From Acinetobacter venetianus RAG-1 = CIP 110063 (GTDB taxonomy: Bacteria > Pseudomonadota > Gammaproteobacteria > Pseudomonadales > Moraxellaceae): a DNA stretch of 64,000 nucleotides. The DNA lies in NCBI RefSeq assembly GCF_000368585.1, contig NZ_KB849556.1, forward strand, positions 249,598 through 313,597, written 5' to 3'. Below the pieces are notes generated by a model. The model was not told where the DNA came from. It saw nothing but the letters and a program-made list of their open reading frames with translations, and did not search any database. Below, piece by piece: positions 8,666 through 17,803 of this stretch (the first letter of the stretch is position 1; each line of letters begins with the position of its first letter). The position numbers and the translations under genes are program-made.

Positions 8666-9037
8666 ATGCATAAGATAGTGCTTGGTCTTTTGTGTTATGT
8701 CGTTGCGACATTAAGCTATGCAGATAATTGTGATAAAGCGCGTAATACTTATGATGATATTTACTGCACTAATAAGATTTATGCCAGTGCTGATGCTGAC
8801 TTAAATAAGAATTATCAGCAGTTACGCAAACATCTCAATGAAACGCAACAAAAGATTCTAAAAAAGTCGCAGCTGGCTTGGATACGTCATCGGGATGCAA
8901 GTTGTACCGATTCGCAGCAAAACAGCGTTGATGTGGAATGTCGGTTGAGCACTACTCAGGAACGCAACCATTGGCTATTAGAGCGCCTACGCGAGTGCCA
9001 AACTGTAGGGTGTAAAACCACACGTCTGAGCGAATAA
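8666..9037 (+). CDS. LprI-type lysozyme inhibitor family protein
   Basis: About 123 residues: a Sec signal peptide (HKIVLGLLCYVVATLSYA, cleavage near residue 20) followed by a domain of the LprI/DUF1311 family. Its signature pattern is DNCDKARNTYDDIYC, then A..ADLN..Y..L, then QLAWIRHRDASC and VECRLSTTQERN.WL. Conserved cysteines imply disulfides in the periplasm. Family members such as mycobacterial LprI inhibit lysozyme, but many DUF1311 proteins have no known function. A TTG three bases upstream is in frame, but the ATG at 8666 is the natural start. It ends at a terminator shared with infA. Confidence 0.82.
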   Translation: MHKIVLGLLCYVVATLSYADNCDKARNTYDDIYCTNKIYASADADLNKNYQQLRKHLNETQQKILKKSQLAWIRHRDASCTDSQQNSVDVECRLSTTQERNHWLLERLRECQTVGCKTTRLSE

Positions 9038-9052
9038 TTTAAGAATAAGCGT

Positions 9053-9081
9053 AAAAAAAGCCACAATCATGTGGCTTTTTT
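9053..9081 (+). terminator. Bidirectional terminator between LprI-like gene and infA
   Basis: AAAAAAAGCCAC pairs with GTGGCTTTTTT around AATCAT. It serves the plus-strand gene ending at 9037 and infA ending at 9099 on the minus strand. Confidence 0.9.
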
Positions 9082-9098
9082 GCATTCACTAATCTGAC

Positions 9099-9320
9099 TT
9101 AGCGCGCACGATAAGTGATACGACCCTTAGTTAAGTCATAAGGTGTCATTTCAACTTTAACACTGTCACCTGTCAAAATACGGATGTAGTGTTTACGCAT
9201 TTTACCAGAAATGTGTGCAATAACTTCGTGACCGTTTTCTAAACGTACACGGAACATCGTATTAGGAAGCGTTTCGGTGACAACGCCTTCGAACTCAATG
9301 AGTTCCTCTTTATTGGCCAT
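9099..9320 (-). CDS. infA: Translation initiation factor IF-1
   Basis: A 73-residue IF-1, a single S1/OB-fold domain that binds the 30S A site during initiation together with IF-2 and IF-3. The sequence [57 protein letters not shown] is nearly invariant across gammaproteobacteria. It is monocistronic, as in many relatives, and read toward a bidirectional terminator. Confidence 0.98.
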   Translation of the reverse strand: MANKEELIEFEGVVTETLPNTMFRVRLENGHEVIAHISGKMRKHYIRILTGDSVKVEMTPYDLTKGRITYRAR

Positions 9321-9550
9321 AGCCTACCTGATGATCAAATTGGAAAGGCGCAAATTATAGTCAATTTATTTGAAATTTACAAGACGCTCTCTTAGCAAAG
9401 CTTGTACAGATGAATTGGAAAAAACTGTCAGACAATCCTCATTTTTTTTTAACAAAAGAAGCAGAATAGTGTTGTCAGTTTGGTCAATCAACGTTAATCT
9501 AAAATTATTGTTTATTGTCACAATAACGTATCTACAGGGAAGGGCACTGC

Positions 9551-10558
9551 GTGGGTCAGTTAACAGATGCATCGGTTGTATTGCGCTTTGGTTATCAGGC
9601 AATTCGTAAAGCAGGATTACCAACTGAAGAGATTCTAACAAAAGCAGGTGTAGCACTAAATCAAGTTGATACAAATGCAAGAACCCCACTGAGTGCACAA
9701 AATGCATTCTGGATTGCGGCACAGGAAGTGAGCAATGACCCAGATATCGGTTTGCATTTAGGTGAGCATTTACCACTGTATCGTGGTCAAGTGATCGAGC
9801 ATTTGTTTATCAGTAGTGAGACTTTTGGTGAGGGGCTCAAGCGAGCTTTGGCTTATCAGCGTTTAATTAGTGATGCTTTTGACGCTAAGTTGGTGATTGA
9901 AGATGGGCGTTGTTACTTAAGTAACGGCGAACAGTATTGGTCTGATAATTTAGTGAATCGCCATTTTTCTGAATGTGCGATGTCAGGAATCTTACGTTTT
10001 TTTAAATTTATTACGGAAGGTCAGTTTCAACCGATTTTCATTGATTTTAATTTCAATGAGGGTGCGGATGATGACGAGTATTTCCGTGTTTATGGATGCT
10101 CAGTTAGTTTAGGTCAGAGAGAAACGCGCTTATATTTTGATATGGCAGTTTTGGACTATCCTTTATGGCAGGCTGAACCTGAATTACTACAATTACATGA
10201 GCAGCTTGCAATTGAAAAGCTGCAAGAACTTGCTCGTTATGATTTAGTCGGTGAAGTACGCCGTGCAATCGGCTCAACACTTGAAAGTGGTGAGACAACG
10301 TTAGAAACAGTGGCTGCACAACTTAGTATTACGCCACGCCGTTTAAGAACACAGTTAAGCGAAGCGAATACTAGTTTTCAGCAAATTTTATCGGACTATC
10401 GTTGTCGTTTAGCGAAAAAGTTATTGGCAAATACCAATGAAAGCGTAGAGCGTATTGTGTATTTAACGGGTTTCTCTGAACCAAGTACGTTCTATCGAGC
10501 ATTTAAACGTTGGACGAATGAAACACCAGTTGAGTATCGGAAGCGTAAACAACGTTAA
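9551..10558 (+). CDS. AraC family transcriptional regulator (arabinose-binding-domain type)
   Basis: A 335-residue regulator. The N-terminal 190 residues fit the AraC-binding-domain-like fold of the OruR/ArgR/VirS group. The C-terminal two-helix-turn-helix domain (about residues 235-333) shows TLETVAAQLSITPRRLRTQLSEAN..FQQIL and the signature IVYLTGFSEPSTFYRAFKRWT..TPVEYR. It starts with GTG at 9551, preceded by AGGGAAGGG. The regulated genes and ligand cannot be told; there is no divergent or cotranscribed enzyme beside it. A strong terminator overlaps the truA stop. Confidence 0.9.
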   Translation: MGQLTDASVVLRFGYQAIRKAGLPTEEILTKAGVALNQVDTNARTPLSAQNAFWIAAQEVSNDPDIGLHLGEHLPLYRGQVIEHLFISSETFGEGLKRALAYQRLISDAFDAKLVIEDGRCYLSNGEQYWSDNLVNRHFSECAMSGILRFFKFITEGQFQPIFIDFNFNEGADDDEYFRVYGCSVSLGQRETRLYFDMAVLDYPLWQAEPELLQLHEQLAIEKLQELARYDLVGEVRRAIGSTLESGETTLETVAAQLSITPRRLRTQLSEANTSFQQILSDYRCRLAKKLLANTNESVERIVYLTGFSEPSTFYRAFKRWTNETPVEYRKRKQR

Positions 10559-10574
10559 TGGTGTGAGGAATTTT

Positions 10575-10607
10575 AAAGCCTTATCGTTATTGATAAGGCT
10601 TTTTTTA
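10575..10607 (+). terminator. Terminator after the AraC-type gene, overlapping the truA stop
   Basis: AAAGCCTTATC pairs with GATAAGGCTTT around GTTATT, followed by seven Ts. The T tract runs into the truA stop codon (10605-10607). The reverse strand also has a short T-rich tail, so it may end both genes. Confidence 0.9.
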
Positions 10608-11402
10608 TTCTGGTAAATTTAACCATTGTGGCCCAAGGGGTGGCTGAGGCAATTCAAATTGATCAGGGTAATAGCACTGGATGAAGTATAAGCCATCAGG
10701 TGGTGCAGTAACGCCAGCAGCTTTACGATCTTGCGCTGCAAACATGGTATCAATGTGTTCAATTTCATACATGCCTTGGCCAATTTCAAGCAAACATCCC
10801 ATGATATTGCGAACCATGTGATGTAAGAAGCCATCTGCTTGTATGTCTAAGACCAAATAACGACCATGTTGGAATAAGCGGCAGTGCTTAACATGGCGAA
10901 CGGGCTGATTTGATTGACATGCAGCAGCTCTGAATGACTCGAAGTTATGTGTACCTTCAAACTTAGATGCGGCTGCAATCATTTTATCAATATCAAGTTC
11001 AGAATAGATGTGTGTAACCTGTTTATGTAGCAGAGCAGGGCGATGAGGTGCGTTATAAACAATATATCGATAACGTCGAGCAGTCGCTTTAAATCGTGCA
11101 TGGAAATTTTCATCCATACATTTGATCCATTGGATTGAAATATCTTTCGGTAACTGACTGTTTGCGCCCATCATCCAGCCGCGCTCTGGTCGAATTGCCT
11201 CTGTATCAAAATGAGCAACCATGTTGGTCGCATGAACCCCAGCATCGGTACGTCCAGCAGCATGAACAATAATCGGTTCATTGGCAATTTTACTGAGGAC
11301 TTTCTCAATGGTTTCTTGGACACTTACAACGCCAGCTTGTTGAGTTTGCCAACCACGGTATTGAGTACCGCAAAATTCAATACCGATTGCATAACGTTGC
11401 AT
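10605..11402 (-). CDS. truA: tRNA pseudouridine(38-40) synthase TruA
   Basis: A 265-residue TruA, which converts uridines 38, 39 and 40 of the tRNA anticodon arm to pseudouridine. The catalytic Asp is in the motif AAGRTDAGVHA (about residues 48-58). Other family stretches are YDG-like FCGTQYRGWQ at the N-terminus, AR.RYRY, and DGFLHHMVRNIMG. It follows the asparaginase gene by 9 bases, so the two are probably cotranscribed. The same truA position downstream of fimV is known from Pseudomonas. Confidence 0.97.
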   Translation of the reverse strand: MQRYAIGIEFCGTQYRGWQTQQAGVVSVQETIEKVLSKIANEPIIVHAAGRTDAGVHATNMVAHFDTEAIRPERGWMMGANSQLPKDISIQWIKCMDENFHARFKATARRYRYIVYNAPHRPALLHKQVTHIYSELDIDKMIAAASKFEGTHNFESFRAAACQSNQPVRHVKHCRLFQHGRYLVLDIQADGFLHHMVRNIMGCLLEIGQGMYEIEHIDTMFAAQDRKAAGVTAPPDGLYFIQCYYPDQFELPQPPLGPQWLNLPE

Positions 11403-11411
11403 ATTTAAACC

Positions 11412-12386
11412 TCAAGATAAATGCTGATTCCATTGATCAAAACGTTGATCAGGGGATGGGTATTTTAAATACATTTGCAGCGCTTTTGCATATAAATCAG
11501 CATGGCTTAGACAATCATTGACCAAAACTTTCGCTGTATTTACCCAAGAACTAATCGCATAACGTTGATCTAATTGTCCAAAAGTCACTTGAGAACTAAT
11601 GATACAAATACATCCTTTGCTAAATAGAGCTTCAAATAATGTAATGAGTTGATCATTGATTGCGATATTGCCTGTACCAAATCCTTGTAAGATTAAAAAG
11701 TGAGGAGGATTGGATAAGATATTTTCAAGTTGTTGTTGTAATTGGAGTTGTCCAATCGGTTGAAGCATTAGATTGAATACACTTAAATGAGCGACTTTTT
11801 CAATATGTTCATTCTGTACAACGAGCATTTTGGTCGCGGTCTTACAATCTAGGTTTGCATCAACTCCAGCAAATGCATTTAAATCGGTAGTATGAACTTT
11901 AAGAGTGGTTTGAGCATGGAAAACTTGGTTATTGAATCCAAGATATACTCCTGCTGGAAGTACTTGCACCTGTTCTAACGCTAAATATAGGTTGCTAGTT
12001 GCATCAGTGAATTCTCTGGTATCGTTACCATCGATATTAAGTAGAGGATATTGGCTACCTGTGATGATGGCATGGCAAGATTGACCTAAGAAGCGCGCAA
12101 GGGTCGCTGCTGCATAACTGAGCGTATCTGTACCGTGAATAATCACAAAATGTTGATAATCCTGCAATTGCAGTTGTTGTATTTGTTGTATGAGAGGAAG
12201 CCAATCTACAGCTGTACAAGCACTACTGTCTTTGATACTTGGTGCTGCAAAGCAGTCTACATTTAAATGTGGCGGAATAACCTTTTCGAGTAAAGGTAAA
12301 AAATGCTGTTCAGGCATTGGCATGAGTGGTTCGCCAACACAGCCAAAAGTTCCACCCATGTAGATTAAAGCGATTTTTTTCATCAT
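11412..12386 (-). CDS. Asparaginase (bacterial type I-like)
   Basis: A 324-residue protein of the asparaginase/glutaminase family, converting L-asparagine to aspartate and ammonia. The first active-site Thr is in IYMGGTFG (residues 8-15); the second catalytic set is in HGTDTLSYAA (about residues 90-99), with further family pattern in GFGTGNI. There is no signal peptide, so the enzyme should be cytoplasmic. The start codon is odd: ATG 12386 (a second ATG follows at once) directly abuts the U tract of an intrinsic terminator, and no Shine-Dalgarno sequence is visible. truA follows after 9 bases. A gene between fimV and truA is absent from the Pseudomonas arrangement. Confidence 0.88.
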   Translation of the reverse strand: MMKKIALIYMGGTFGCVGEPLMPMPEQHFLPLLEKVIPPHLNVDCFAAPSIKDSSACTAVDWLPLIQQIQQLQLQDYQHFVIIHGTDTLSYAAATLARFLGQSCHAIITGSQYPLLNIDGNDTREFTDATSNLYLALEQVQVLPAGVYLGFNNQVFHAQTTLKVHTTDLNAFAGVDANLDCKTATKMLVVQNEHIEKVAHLSVFNLMLQPIGQLQLQQQLENILSNPPHFLILQGFGTGNIAINDQLITLFEALFSKGCICIISSQVTFGQLDQRYAISSWVNTAKVLVNDCLSHADLYAKALQMYLKYPSPDQRFDQWNQHLS

Positions 12387-12412
12387 AAAAAAAGCAGTCT
12401 TAGAGACTGCTT
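12387..12412 (-). terminator. Terminator whose T tract touches the asparaginase start codon
   Basis: On the minus strand AAGCAGTCT and AGACTGCTT form a 9-bp stem with a 3-base loop, followed by seven Ts and then directly by ATG ATG. It lies 19 bases after the stop of the FimV C-terminal gene. It can end that transcript, attenuate read-through into the asparaginase gene, or occlude its start. Confidence 0.85.
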
Positions 12413-12430
12413 ATATTAGACTGATCAAAT

Positions 12431-13699
12431 TCAGGAAGCTATTTTATTCAGTAACTTTTCTGAGCTTTGTTGTTGATCAGCATCAAAAATAGACTGACTG
12501 TTTTGTAATAAAGTTCGAGCAGATTCGTAAGCGCCTAATTCGATATATTGCTCAGCTAAATCCAAATTCAGTTGAGCTTCATTCAGTTGTTGCAAGTCAG
12601 GGAATGATTGAACAAGCGGATCGTTGCTAACAACAGACGAGACTTGTGTTGCGGGTTCTGATGTTGTGAGCTCTGTAGTCTGTTCCGCAGCAACTGGCGT
12701 TGGTTCAGCAAGGTCAAACGAAAATTCTGTTTTCTCTGCAAGAGTTTCTGGTTGATCTACTGGTGTTTGAGTCGTTGGTTCAAAACTAAAGTCTAGACTA
12801 GGTGCTTCTGCTGGCTCAGGCGAGGTTTCTAAAGAAAAGTTGAAATCTGGTTCAGTCTTAGCTTCTTCTTCAACTTTGGTTTCTTCTGGAGTCGCTGTAT
12901 TTGGCTCTAGACTGAAAGAAAATTCAAGAGGGGTTTGTTCTTTAACTTCTGTAGTTTCAGATTCTACAGGGGTAGGAGATGCCTCAGGAACTTGCGTCTC
13001 TTTCTGTTCAAAAGAGAAATTAAAGTCTAAAGGTTGAACCTCTGGTGTAGGTTCAGCAGGTTTTTCTTCTTCGACTGGCGCGACGTATTCAGTTTGTAAG
13101 TCATCAAAAGATTGATTTGATGGTGCTTGAACTAAGGCATCAAAGTCTGCTGTATTATTTTGCGGTGCAGCTGCTTCCGTCGTTGTTGGACGTTGATTAA
13201 AGTTGTTGGTATTTGAATGAAAATCAATTGAGTCTGGTTGTTTATTTTTTTCGTATTCACTTTTTTTAGCTTCAGCTGCATGAGCAATATCTTCAAGCTT
13301 TAAAGCATGAACATGCTTGATTAATTGATCAATCGCAAAATCATCTTTTTGGGCTAGATGGATATCTAAAAGAAATAAATATAATTCATGTTGAGAGTTA
13401 TCTTGCTTTAACGCTTGATTAATTTGAGCCTCTGCAGCTTGAAAGTTTCGTTCTTGAATCTGTTGTTCAATTTTTTCACGTAAACTGTCAGATATTGCAG
13501 TTGTTACGAGTGGAGCGGCTTCTTGCTCTTCACGTGCTAAGGTTGTGCGTGATGTCTTTTTGGCAGTTGCTTTTTTCGTTGCTTTTCCAGCAGCAGTCCC
13601 TTTCTTAGGTGCTGCTGTATTTTGATTGTCACCACGTTTCTTTAAAACGATTGCGACTACCAATACGATGACGAGTAGTACAATTATTATAGTTGACAT
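12431..13699 (-). CDS. FimV C-terminal half: TM anchor plus TPR-type domain
   Basis: A 422-residue protein. Residues 3-20 form an N-terminal membrane anchor followed by a Lys/Ala-rich stretch. A helical TPR-like segment lies at about residues 68-145, then a long acidic, Pro/Thr/Glu-rich low-complexity linker. The last 50 residues (LDLAEQYIELGAYESARTLL, then EKLLNKIAS) match the FimV C-terminal domain. In Pseudomonas this domain is part of one FimV polypeptide that organises polar type IV pilus and cAMP signalling factors. Here it starts with its own AAGGGG ribosome-binding site 59 bases after the N-terminal FimV gene, so the two halves are separate proteins. Confidence 0.82.
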   Translation of the reverse strand: MSTIIIVLLVIVLVVAIVLKKRGDNQNTAAPKKGTAAGKATKKATAKKTSRTTLAREEQEAAPLVTTAISDSLREKIEQQIQERNFQAAEAQINQALKQDNSQHELYLFLLDIHLAQKDDFAIDQLIKHVHALKLEDIAHAAEAKKSEYEKNKQPDSIDFHSNTNNFNQRPTTTEAAAPQNNTADFDALVQAPSNQSFDDLQTEYVAPVEEEKPAEPTPEVQPLDFNFSFEQKETQVPEASPTPVESETTEVKEQTPLEFSFSLEPNTATPEETKVEEEAKTEPDFNFSLETSPEPAEAPSLDFSFEPTTQTPVDQPETLAEKTEFSFDLAEPTPVAAEQTTELTTSEPATQVSSVVSNDPLVQSFPDLQQLNEAQLNLDLAEQYIELGAYESARTLLQNSQSIFDADQQQSSEKLLNKIAS

Positions 13700-13758
13700 G
13701 ATCTATACCCCTTAAAGATAGAGCCGCTTTTGCAAATTTATGAGAATCTTCTCGTAAT

Positions 13759-15243
13759 TCAGTGTGTTGGCTTTTTAGTTTCCTGCTGCGCTTTCAACCG
13801 TTCTTGTAGCTCGGCAAGTCGAGCATTTAGGAGTTGAATTCGCTGTTCCTTCTGACGTAGTGCCAACTCTAACTGTGTTACGTTTCGTTGTAATGTAACG
13901 GTTTTTTCCCGAGCTGTCATAACTTTTAATGATAAGTCAGTACTGGTTTTTTGCTGTAATGTGTCTTTTTTCGCACTTCCTGTACTTGAATCTTGATTGC
14001 TTTCAGCAACAAGCGACATCTCAGCTTGTTGTAGGCGATATTTTGTTTTTCCAGATGCTGGTTGAGGTGTTTGCGCTGCAATCTGATTCACATTTTGATT
14101 TTGACGACTCGGGATATTACCTAGATTGAAATTTAATTGAGAACCTTGTCTAAGTCGGTTTGCATTTCCACCAATAAATGCATGTTCATTCTGTGCCTTA
14201 ATTTGGTTCATCACTTGCGACACAGGTTTATGTGTTTGACTCGCAATACGATGAGCGATACTCCACAAAGATTCATTACGTGCTACGACATGCTGTTGTT
14301 GAGTATTTTCACCTGAAACTGAGGGTATAGTGTTTTGAGGTGCTTTTTGCTTAACAGGTTGCTCTTTATTTTTAGCACGATATGCAGCGATAGTATCTTC
14401 TTTATTCTCAATAAGTTTTTCTGGGTTATCTTGATCTTGGTTTTTACCAAGAAGACTTTCATTTACTGGTTCGTTTTTTGCGGTCTGTGTAACAGCAGTT
14501 TCTTTAAGTTCTGTTTTGGTTGTTGGGATTGTAGAATTTTGTCCAGCTGTTGCTGTTTTAGCCGTTATTGGCTGTGTATCGTTGTTTGCAACTGGAGCGC
14601 TGACACTTTGTTCTACTTGAGATGGTACAACTGAGATAGCTGCAGAAACAGATACTTTATCAGTTGCAATATCTAAAGCTGGCGGGAGTTCATACGGAGC
14701 ATTTAAAAGTTTCTCTTGTTTTAGAGTTGGCTCTTTGGGTATAGATGCTGTATTAAAGCGAGTACTTTCAGGTAAATCGAGAGCAATATCTTTTTCACTC
14801 ACAATAAACTTAGGCGTTAACGCTTTTTCATTACTTACTGCCGCTGCTTGAACTTTTTGTATGTTTGATCGAATTGGTTGTCTAATGTGCTTTAAATGTG
14901 ATGCACCATCTTCTTGTATTTTAATAATAATATTGAGTTCAGCATCTGTCATAGGACGAGAAGAGGTAATGACGATGACACCTTCGCCTCGGTTATTTCG
15001 ACGGGTAAAGAAATTCAGTGCTGATGGTGGCTGGTGAGCTGCCCCAATCATAACGAGGTCTTCTGGTGTTGCAAGGCTGACTTCTAATTTTGCATTTGGA
15101 TCTGCCTGATGAAAACTCATTTCAGCATAAAGTAATTCGCCAGGTGCAGACTGGATTTGTAAAGGATCGAGCGTAATTGCATAAAGATGTTGCGAAGATA
15201 AGATGGTTAAAATGGCAATTTTTAATTTGTTATAAACAGTCAT
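13759..15243 (-). CDS. fimV: FimV N-terminal half: periplasmic LysM protein
   Basis: A 494-residue protein. A signal peptide (residues 1-22) is followed by the FimV N-terminal domain (residues 23-125; DPLQIQSAPGELLYAEM..., then S.RPMTDAELNIIIKIQ). After a low-complexity region rich in Thr, Gln and Lys comes a FimV-type LysM domain (about residues 318-375, VARNESLWSIAHRIA then GNANRLRQGSQLNF), which should bind peptidoglycan. It ends in a coiled coil (about residues 440-488). FimV supports type IV pilus secretin assembly and twitching. It lies beside asd, as in Pseudomonas, but stops after the coiled coil, with the TPR half encoded by the next gene. Confidence 0.87.
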   Translation of the reverse strand: MTVYNKLKIAILTILSSQHLYAITLDPLQIQSAPGELLYAEMSFHQADPNAKLEVSLATPEDLVMIGAAHQPPSALNFFTRRNNRGEGVIVITSSRPMTDAELNIIIKIQEDGASHLKHIRQPIRSNIQKVQAAAVSNEKALTPKFIVSEKDIALDLPESTRFNTASIPKEPTLKQEKLLNAPYELPPALDIATDKVSVSAAISVVPSQVEQSVSAPVANNDTQPITAKTATAGQNSTIPTTKTELKETAVTQTAKNEPVNESLLGKNQDQDNPEKLIENKEDTIAAYRAKNKEQPVKQKAPQNTIPSVSGENTQQQHVVARNESLWSIAHRIASQTHKPVSQVMNQIKAQNEHAFIGGNANRLRQGSQLNFNLGNIPSRQNQNVNQIAAQTPQPASGKTKYRLQQAEMSLVAESNQDSSTGSAKKDTLQQKTSTDLSLKVMTAREKTVTLQRNVTQLELALRQKEQRIQLLNARLAELQERLKAQQETKKPTH

Positions 15244-15335
15244 CTCGATCCATGAAAAAGTGATGTTATAGTCAGTTCAAAAGTATACATTACCGCGATG
15301 TAAATGAATTGTAAATTCTTCATGTTTGATTACAT

Positions 15336-15365
15336 AAAAAAAGCCGATCAAATGTGATCGGCTTT
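15336..15365 (-). terminator. Terminator after asd
   Basis: AAAAGCCGATCA pairs with TGATCGGCTTTT, with a T tract on the minus strand (seven As at 15336-15342). It separates asd from fimV. Confidence 0.9.
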
Positions 15366-15385
15366 TGATTTCTATCGTTTTTTGC

Positions 15386-16504
15386 TTACGCGTTCTTGTA
15401 TTCAACCAAAATGCGTAACATACGGCGTAAAGGTTCTGCAGCGCCCCAAAGCAGTTGGTCACCCACTGTGAATGCACCTAAATATTCTTTACCCATATTT
15501 AACTTGCGTAAACGGCCTACAGGTACAGTTAAAGTACCAGTAACGGCAACAGGAGTAAGATCGGTCATCGATGCTTCACGTGTATTCGGTACAACTTTAG
15601 CCCATTGGCTAGAGCTACGAATCATGTCTTCGATTTCATCAAGTGCTACATCTTTTTTCAATTTTAATGTAATTGCTTGAGAGTGACAGCGCATCGCACC
15701 AATTCGAACACAGTGACCATCGATAGGAACGATCTGTTGATTGCCCAAAATTTTATTGGTTTCAACTTGACCTTTCCATTCTTCCTTAGACTGACCGCTT
15801 TCGAGTTGCTTGTCGATATAAGGAATCAACGAGCCTGCCAATGGCACGCCAAAGTTCGCTTTAGGGAAGCCTTCACCGCGTTGCAAATCTGCGATTTGAC
15901 GGTCAATATCAAGAATTGCAGACTTTGGATCATCTAGTAATTCTTTAGTATTGTTGTACAAGTAGCCCATACCTGTGATGAGTTCACGCATGTTTTGCGC
16001 GCCTGCACCTGAAGCTGCTTGATATGTCATCGAAGTTGCCCATTCCACTAAATTGTTTTGGAATAGAGAACCTAAGCCCATCAGCATCAATGAAACTGTG
16101 CAGTTACCACCAACAAAAGTTTTAGTGCCATTCACTAAACCATCTTTGATGACATTTAGGTTGACAGGGTCAAGAACGATAATTGCTTCATCATCCATAC
16201 GTAATGTAGATGCAGCATCAATCCAGTAACCATCCCAACCTTCTGCTTTAAGTTTTGGAAAAACTTCAGATGTGTAGTCGCCACCTTGACAGGTTAAAAT
16301 GACATCCATTTGCTTCAGACTTTTAATATCTGTTGCATCCATAAGTGCTGGGGCAGTCTTACCACCAAATGAAGGTGCTTCGCCACCTGCATTACTGGTA
16401 GAAAAATAGAATGGCTCAATATGAGCAAAATCATTCTCTTCAACCATACGTTGCATAAGGACAGAACCAACCATCCCACGCCAACCGACCAGACCTACTT
16501 TCAT
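15386..16504 (-). CDS. asd: Aspartate-semialdehyde dehydrogenase
   Basis: A 372-residue Asd that reduces aspartyl phosphate to aspartate semialdehyde with NADPH, the branch point to lysine/diaminopimelate, threonine and methionine. The N-terminus [20 protein letters not shown] is the NADP-binding GxxGxxG region; the catalytic Cys is in GGNCTVSLM, followed by [13 protein letters not shown] [16 protein letters not shown]; and a catalytic His is in [11 protein letters not shown] longer open frame reaches 16573, but the NADP-binding motif requires Met at 16504, where GAGG lies upstream. Length matches gammaproteobacterial Asd (about 370). Confidence 0.97.
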   Translation of the reverse strand: MKVGLVGWRGMVGSVLMQRMVEENDFAHIEPFYFSTSNAGGEAPSFGGKTAPALMDATDIKSLKQMDVILTCQGGDYTSEVFPKLKAEGWDGYWIDAASTLRMDDEAIIVLDPVNLNVIKDGLVNGTKTFVGGNCTVSLMLMGLGSLFQNNLVEWATSMTYQAASGAGAQNMRELITGMGYLYNNTKELLDDPKSAILDIDRQIADLQRGEGFPKANFGVPLAGSLIPYIDKQLESGQSKEEWKGQVETNKILGNQQIVPIDGHCVRIGAMRCHSQAITLKLKKDVALDEIEDMIRSSSQWAKVVPNTREASMTDLTPVAVTGTLTVPVGRLRKLNMGKEYLGAFTVGDQLLWGAAEPLRRMLRILVEYKNA

Positions 16505-16693
16505 GTCATTGTGCCTCGGTATGTAAAAAACTTTAAAGGGGTTTGAGTGTATCAAAAGCGACCACAACTGCAAGCTTTACGTAAATAAAACGATAATTTA
16601 ATTGAGTGGAATAACTTGTTTGTATTAGATACAAAATTGATAAAGCCATAACTTTATTAATAAATTCCCTCTATCCTCAAGAGTAAAATTAAC

Positions 16694-17803
16694 ATGATAT
16701 GGATTGAGATTTGTGCAGTAGTAGTTATTTGGCTGAGTTTATGGTCACTGATTCCTAGAGATGAATGGTGGTTTCGAGGAGCTGATTTTCCAAGATTACA
16801 AATATTAGCAGTGGGTTTAGTCACATTACTTGGCTTGTTGTTGATTAAGTCCGAGTGGACATTATTCAGAGAGCTATTATTAGTTGGGTTAATTGCGGCT
16901 GTTGCTTACCAATTAAAAATGGTCTTGCCTTATACGCCGATCTGGAGGAAACAAGTTAAACACGTTGCTAGACAGCAGTTAAATGAATCACAGCAGATTT
17001 CATTGTTGGTTGCGAATGTGCTTACACCAAATGACAAGTATGAATTGCTGCTCCAGCATATTTACCAGTTACAACCAGATATTGTATTAACGCTTGAATC
17101 AGATGAATTGTGGCAGAAAGCATTGCAGCCTATAGAACAAGAGTATCGCTATAAAGTTGCAGTCCCATTAAATAATTTATATGGAATGCATTTATATAGT
17201 CGGCTTCCTTTGTTGGAATCAGAAATTAAATTTATTTTAAGCGATGAAATTCCGTCAATACATGCCTGCTTAGAGTTGCGTTCAGGTGTACAAGTTCAAC
17301 TTTATTGTTTACATCCTAAACCACCGAGTCCCACTGAAGCGAAAGATTCAACTTTGCGAGATGCTGAATTATTAATCGTTGGGGATCAAATTAAAGATTT
17401 AGATGAAAGTTGTATCGTGATGGGGGATTTGAATGACGTGGCTTGGTCTAGGACAACGCGATTATTTCAACGCATCAGCGGCTTACTTGACCCACGTGTT
17501 GGTCGGTATTTTATGAATACCTTTCATGCTGATTATCCTTTACTAAGATGGTCTTTAGATCATATTTTTCATAGTACCGATTTTGGTTTAGTTGAAATGA
17601 AACGTTTGTCTCATATTGGTTCAGATCACTTTCCGATTTATGTGGTACTGCAAACAGGTCGGGTTTTTGAACAACAACAGCAATCACTAGACGAAACACC
17701 ATCTGATGCTGAAGAAGCTGAAGATGCTATTCAGGAAGGGATTGAAAAGGCCGAAAAGGAAGAAAAAATGGTTGTTGATGAGCTAGCGCAACCTTATAAA
17801 TAA
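16694..17803 (+). CDS. Membrane-anchored endonuclease/exonuclease/phosphatase family protein
   Basis: A 369-residue protein. The N-terminal 80 residues hold three hydrophobic segments (about 3-19, 32-50 and 60-75). A domain of the DNase I-like EEP superfamily follows: LLVANVLTPND (metal-site Asn), LTLESDELW (metal-site Glu), CLHPKPPSP, VMGDLNDVAWS (GDLN with catalytic Asp and Asn) and LDHIFHS with IGSDHFPIYV (SDH catalytic pair). The C-terminus is a 45-residue Glu-rich tail. Such proteins hydrolyse phosphodiester bonds or phospholipid headgroups; the substrate is unknown. The catalytic domain probably faces the periplasm. Confidence 0.85.
   Translation: MIWIEICAVVVIWLSLWSLIPRDEWWFRGADFPRLQILAVGLVTLLGLLLIKSEWTLFRELLLVGLIAAVAYQLKMVLPYTPIWRKQVKHVARQQLNESQQISLLVANVLTPNDKYELLLQHIYQLQPDIVLTLESDELWQKALQPIEQEYRYKVAVPLNNLYGMHLYSRLPLLESEIKFILSDEIPSIHACLELRSGVQVQLYCLHPKPPSPTEAKDSTLRDAELLIVGDQIKDLDESCIVMGDLNDVAWSRTTRLFQRISGLLDPRVGRYFMNTFHADYPLLRWSLDHIFHSTDFGLVEMKRLSHIGSDHFPIYVVLQTGRVFEQQQQSLDETPSDAEEAEDAIQEGIEKAEKEEKMVVDELAQPYK

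Noticed and set aside
9366..9776. A 136-codon minus-strand ORF overlapping the AraC-type gene start
   Set aside because: Antisense to a well-supported regulator, rich in Leu/His from the complementary codon pattern.
13700..13758. Frameshift or pseudogene explanation for the split fimV
   Set aside because: The second gene has a good ribosome-binding site and starts at a membrane anchor, and the first ends naturally after its coiled coil.
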